64,000 bases of DNA from Marinobacter salinisoli (GTDB lineage: Bacteria > Pseudomonadota > Gammaproteobacteria > Pseudomonadales > Oleiphilaceae). The number at the start of each line of letters is the position of its first letter. Within the stretch, counting starts at the first letter, position 1. Below the pieces are notes generated by a model. The model saw only the letters and a list, made by a program, of their open reading frames with translations, was not told the origin of the DNA and ran no database searches. This document shows positions 62,291 to 64,000 of the stretch, piece after piece. A program made the position numbers and the translations under genes. Location: contig NZ_CP071247.1 in assembly GCF_017301335.1 (NCBI RefSeq), positions 2,666,001-2,730,000 of the forward strand, written 5' to 3'.

Positions 62291-63121
62291 ATGCTCAGAC
62301 ACCACCATCTTGAACCTCATCCTGACAGTCTGGGCAAAACCGTTATCGAGGTTCGCCAGTTATGCAATCAATTTGGCGCACAAGTGGTTCACGACCAGCT
62401 CGATCTTGATCTTCGGACTGGGGAAATTCTTGGGGTGGTCGGCGGTTCCGGCACCGGCAAAACCGTTCTGCTCAGAACCATCGTGGGGCTCAACAAACCA
62501 ACATCCGGCCAGATTCGGCTGTTCGGTACCAACCTCGAAGACCTGTCGGCGGAAAAACGTTCACGGGTTAAGCAACGTGTGGGGGTGCTGTTTCAGGGCG
62601 GAGCACTGTTCACCTCACTGAACCTGCAGGACAACGTGGCTGTCCCGTTGATTGAACATGCAGGGCTGACGCGGGCAGACGCCCATCACCTCGCACGCAT
62701 CAAGCTCGCGCTGACCGGACTGCCGCCCGATGCTGCCCGGAAATATCCTTCGGAACTGTCCGGCGGCATGATCAAACGCGCAGGCCTGGCCCGGGCACTG
62801 GCTCTGGATCCCGAGATCCTGTTTCTTGACGAGCCCACCGCCGGCCTTGACCCGATCAGTGCCGCAGGCTTCGACGAACTGATCGTCACCTTGCGGGATG
62901 CGCTGGGTTTGACCGTATTCCTGGTAACACACGATCTCGACACCCTTTACACCACCTGTGACCGGGTCGCAGTCCTCTCGCAAAAGAAGGTTCTGGTGGC
63001 TGACCAGCTCAAAAAAGTCGCAACCACGGACGACCCGTGGATTCAGCAATATTTTAACGGCCCCAGAGGCCGGGCAGCCGCGACAACCGTCGCGGCTCAT
63101 TCGGAACACGGCCAGGAGTAA
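62291..63121 (+). CDS. mlaF: ABC transporter ATPase MlaF-like
   Basis: 276 aa from the ATG at 62291, preceded by GGGGTGG, 2 nt after the permease. Walker A GGSGTGKT, Q-loop GVLFQGGALFTSLN, signature LSGGMIKRAGLARAL, Walker B ILFLDEPTAGLDPI, switch His THDLD. These match MlaF (LSGGM-x-R-R/K form). It powers phospholipid movement for the MCE complex. Confidence 0.93.
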   Translation: MLRHHHLEPHPDSLGKTVIEVRQLCNQFGAQVVHDQLDLDLRTGEILGVVGGSGTGKTVLLRTIVGLNKPTSGQIRLFGTNLEDLSAEKRSRVKQRVGVLFQGGALFTSLNLQDNVAVPLIEHAGLTRADAHHLARIKLALTGLPPDAARKYPSELSGGMIKRAGLARALALDPEILFLDEPTAGLDPISAAGFDELIVTLRDALGLTVFLVTHDLDTLYTTCDRVAVLSQKKVLVADQLKKVATTDDPWIQQYFNGPRGRAAATTVAAHSEHGQE

Positions 63122-63125
63122 CGCC

Positions 63126-64000
63126 ATGGAACCCAGAGCCCATCACGTGATTATTGGCTTGTTCACCCTCACGGCATTCGCCGCAGCGCTGGGTTTCGCG
63201 CTGTGGCTGACGAAAACCGCCACCGACCGTGACTGGTCCTATTACCACATTGGCTTTGATCACCCCGTCAGCGGATTGTCCCGTGGCAATCCGGTGCTAT
63301 ACAGCGGAGTCCAGGTCGGCGATGTGGTGGACATGACCCTCGATATGAACAACCCGAGCCGGGTTCGGGTGCTGATCCGGGTTGATGACAACATCCCCAT
63401 CCGTGAGAACAGTAAAGCCGGATTGGTTCTTGCGAACATCACCGGCAGCATGAGCATCCAGTTCACTGGCGGCACGCCAGACAGCCCCCGAATCCAGGGC
63501 AGCCAGGAAGATCCTCCCCTGATCACGGCTGAGCCATCGCCCTTCGATACACTGCTGTCCAGTGGACAGAATCTGCTTACCAAAGCCGATTCACTGCTCA
63601 CCAACGCCAACCGGTTATTCTCCGATCAGAACACCGAAAATCTTACCGTGATTCTTGCGAACACCCGGGAAATGACGGGCGGGCTCATGGACCAGCGAGA
63701 TCAGTTGACAGAGCTGCTGGAGAACATGCAGATCGCCACGCTTCGGGCACGGGAGGCCGCGGTCAAAGTATCGGCTGTCTCGGACAACGCCAATTCCCTC
63801 TTGGCGAATGAGGGCCTGGATGTTCTGCAAGCGCTCGACACCGCCCTGAAAACCATCCAGACCACGGCAACCCGTATCGACCGGCTCACGATCGAAAACG
63901 AGGGTGCCCTGGCGTCCGGGCTTCAGGGCATGGGGGAGCTGGCACCGGCACTGAGGGAGCTCAGATCGACCCTGCGCAATCTGAACCAGATTACCCAGCG
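63126..64000 (+). CDS. mlaD: MlaD-like MCE protein, truncated by the window end
   Basis: Open from ATG at 63126 to the window end (291 codons, no stop). One N-terminal TM (IIGLFTLTAFAAALGFALWLT), the MCE domain (about 40-115; YHIGFDHPVSGLSRGNPVLYSGVQVGDVVDMTLD...ENSKAGLVLANITGSMSIQFTGG), then a long coiled-coil/helical tail (LLTKADSLLTNANRLF). The long tail makes it longer than E. coli MlaD (about 180 aa) and closer to larger MCE proteins. It starts 5 nt after mlaF. Confidence 0.9.
   Translation, partial: MEPRAHHVIIGLFTLTAFAAALGFALWLTKTATDRDWSYYHIGFDHPVSGLSRGNPVLYSGVQVGDVVDMTLDMNNPSRVRVLIRVDDNIPIRENSKAGLVLANITGSMSIQFTGGTPDSPRIQGSQEDPPLITAEPSPFDTLLSSGQNLLTKADSLLTNANRLFSDQNTENLTVILANTREMTGGLMDQRDQLTELLENMQIATLRAREAAVKVSAVSDNANSLLANEGLDVLQALDTALKTIQTTATRIDRLTIENEGALASGLQGMGELAPALRELRSTLRNLNQITQ

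Overview
The window looks like chromosomal DNA of a marine gammaproteobacterium, most likely Marinobacter or a close relative. That placement is an inference from the moderate-to-high GC, the type II secretion set, the TonB, FabH, YebG, Gor and Mla proteins, and the LuxO-type regulation; no rRNA or marker gene here settles it. About 57 protein genes, two tRNAs and two riboswitches are supported. I see no insertion sequence, prophage or CRISPR array.

Layout. 1-9.9 kb: mixed housekeeping and accessory genes. These are a truncated mdaB-like gene divergent from an HxlR regulator, a methyltransferase, envelope proteins, a small DUF1127 protein, a YdcH-like protein, fabH, SOS-controlled yebG, a Baeyer-Villiger-type monooxygenase, and a GntR regulator coupled to an SBF-like transporter. 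9.9-15.8 kb: a degenerate J-domain membrane protein, then a TonB receptor / periplasmic binding protein / hybrid histidine kinase module. 15.8-17.9 kb: gor and a GNAT acetyltransferase. 17.9-27.2 kb: type II secretion genes gspEFGHIJKLM on the minus strand with a divergent PDZ-less gspC and a LapG-like protease; gspD is not here. 27.2-33.6 kb: an OsmC-YcaO fusion, a DUF4377-META lipoprotein, a VOC protein, a DUF2141-OmpV fusion, and dadA behind a tandem glycine riboswitch.

33.7-57.2 kb is the most interesting part, a regulated exopolysaccharide locus. One minus-strand operon encodes a PhnD-like periplasmic binding protein, a large hybrid kinase (HAMP-PAS-PAS-HisKA-HATPase-REC-Hpt) and a LuxO/SypG-type sigma-54 response regulator. 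Divergent from it lies a partner-switching set (REC-PP2C phosphatase, RsbW-like ATPase, STAS protein) that runs into a Wzx/Wzy polysaccharide cluster: flippase, outer-membrane export protein, chain-length protein, polymerase, two glycosyltransferases, a GT26-phosphoglycosyltransferase fusion, a degenerate nucleotidyltransferase and a CHASE hybrid kinase. Perfect or near-perfect copies of TTGCA-N3-TGCAA, the operator I recall for Vibrio LuxO, occur 65-80 bp upstream of sigma-54-type -24/-12 promoters in front of the REC-EAL gene, the partner-switching operon, the polysaccharide export operon and the fusion glycosyltransferase. The parts parallel the Vibrio fischeri Syp system (SypF/SypG/SypE/SypA), but the phosphatase and kinase modules are split into separate genes and the sensor has a binding-protein partner.

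57.2-64 kb: tRNA-Cys and tRNA-Gly on the minus strand, a TPP riboswitch followed by thiBPQ, and the start of an Mla-type lipid transport operon (STAS-MlaE fusion, MlaF, MlaD cut by the window end).
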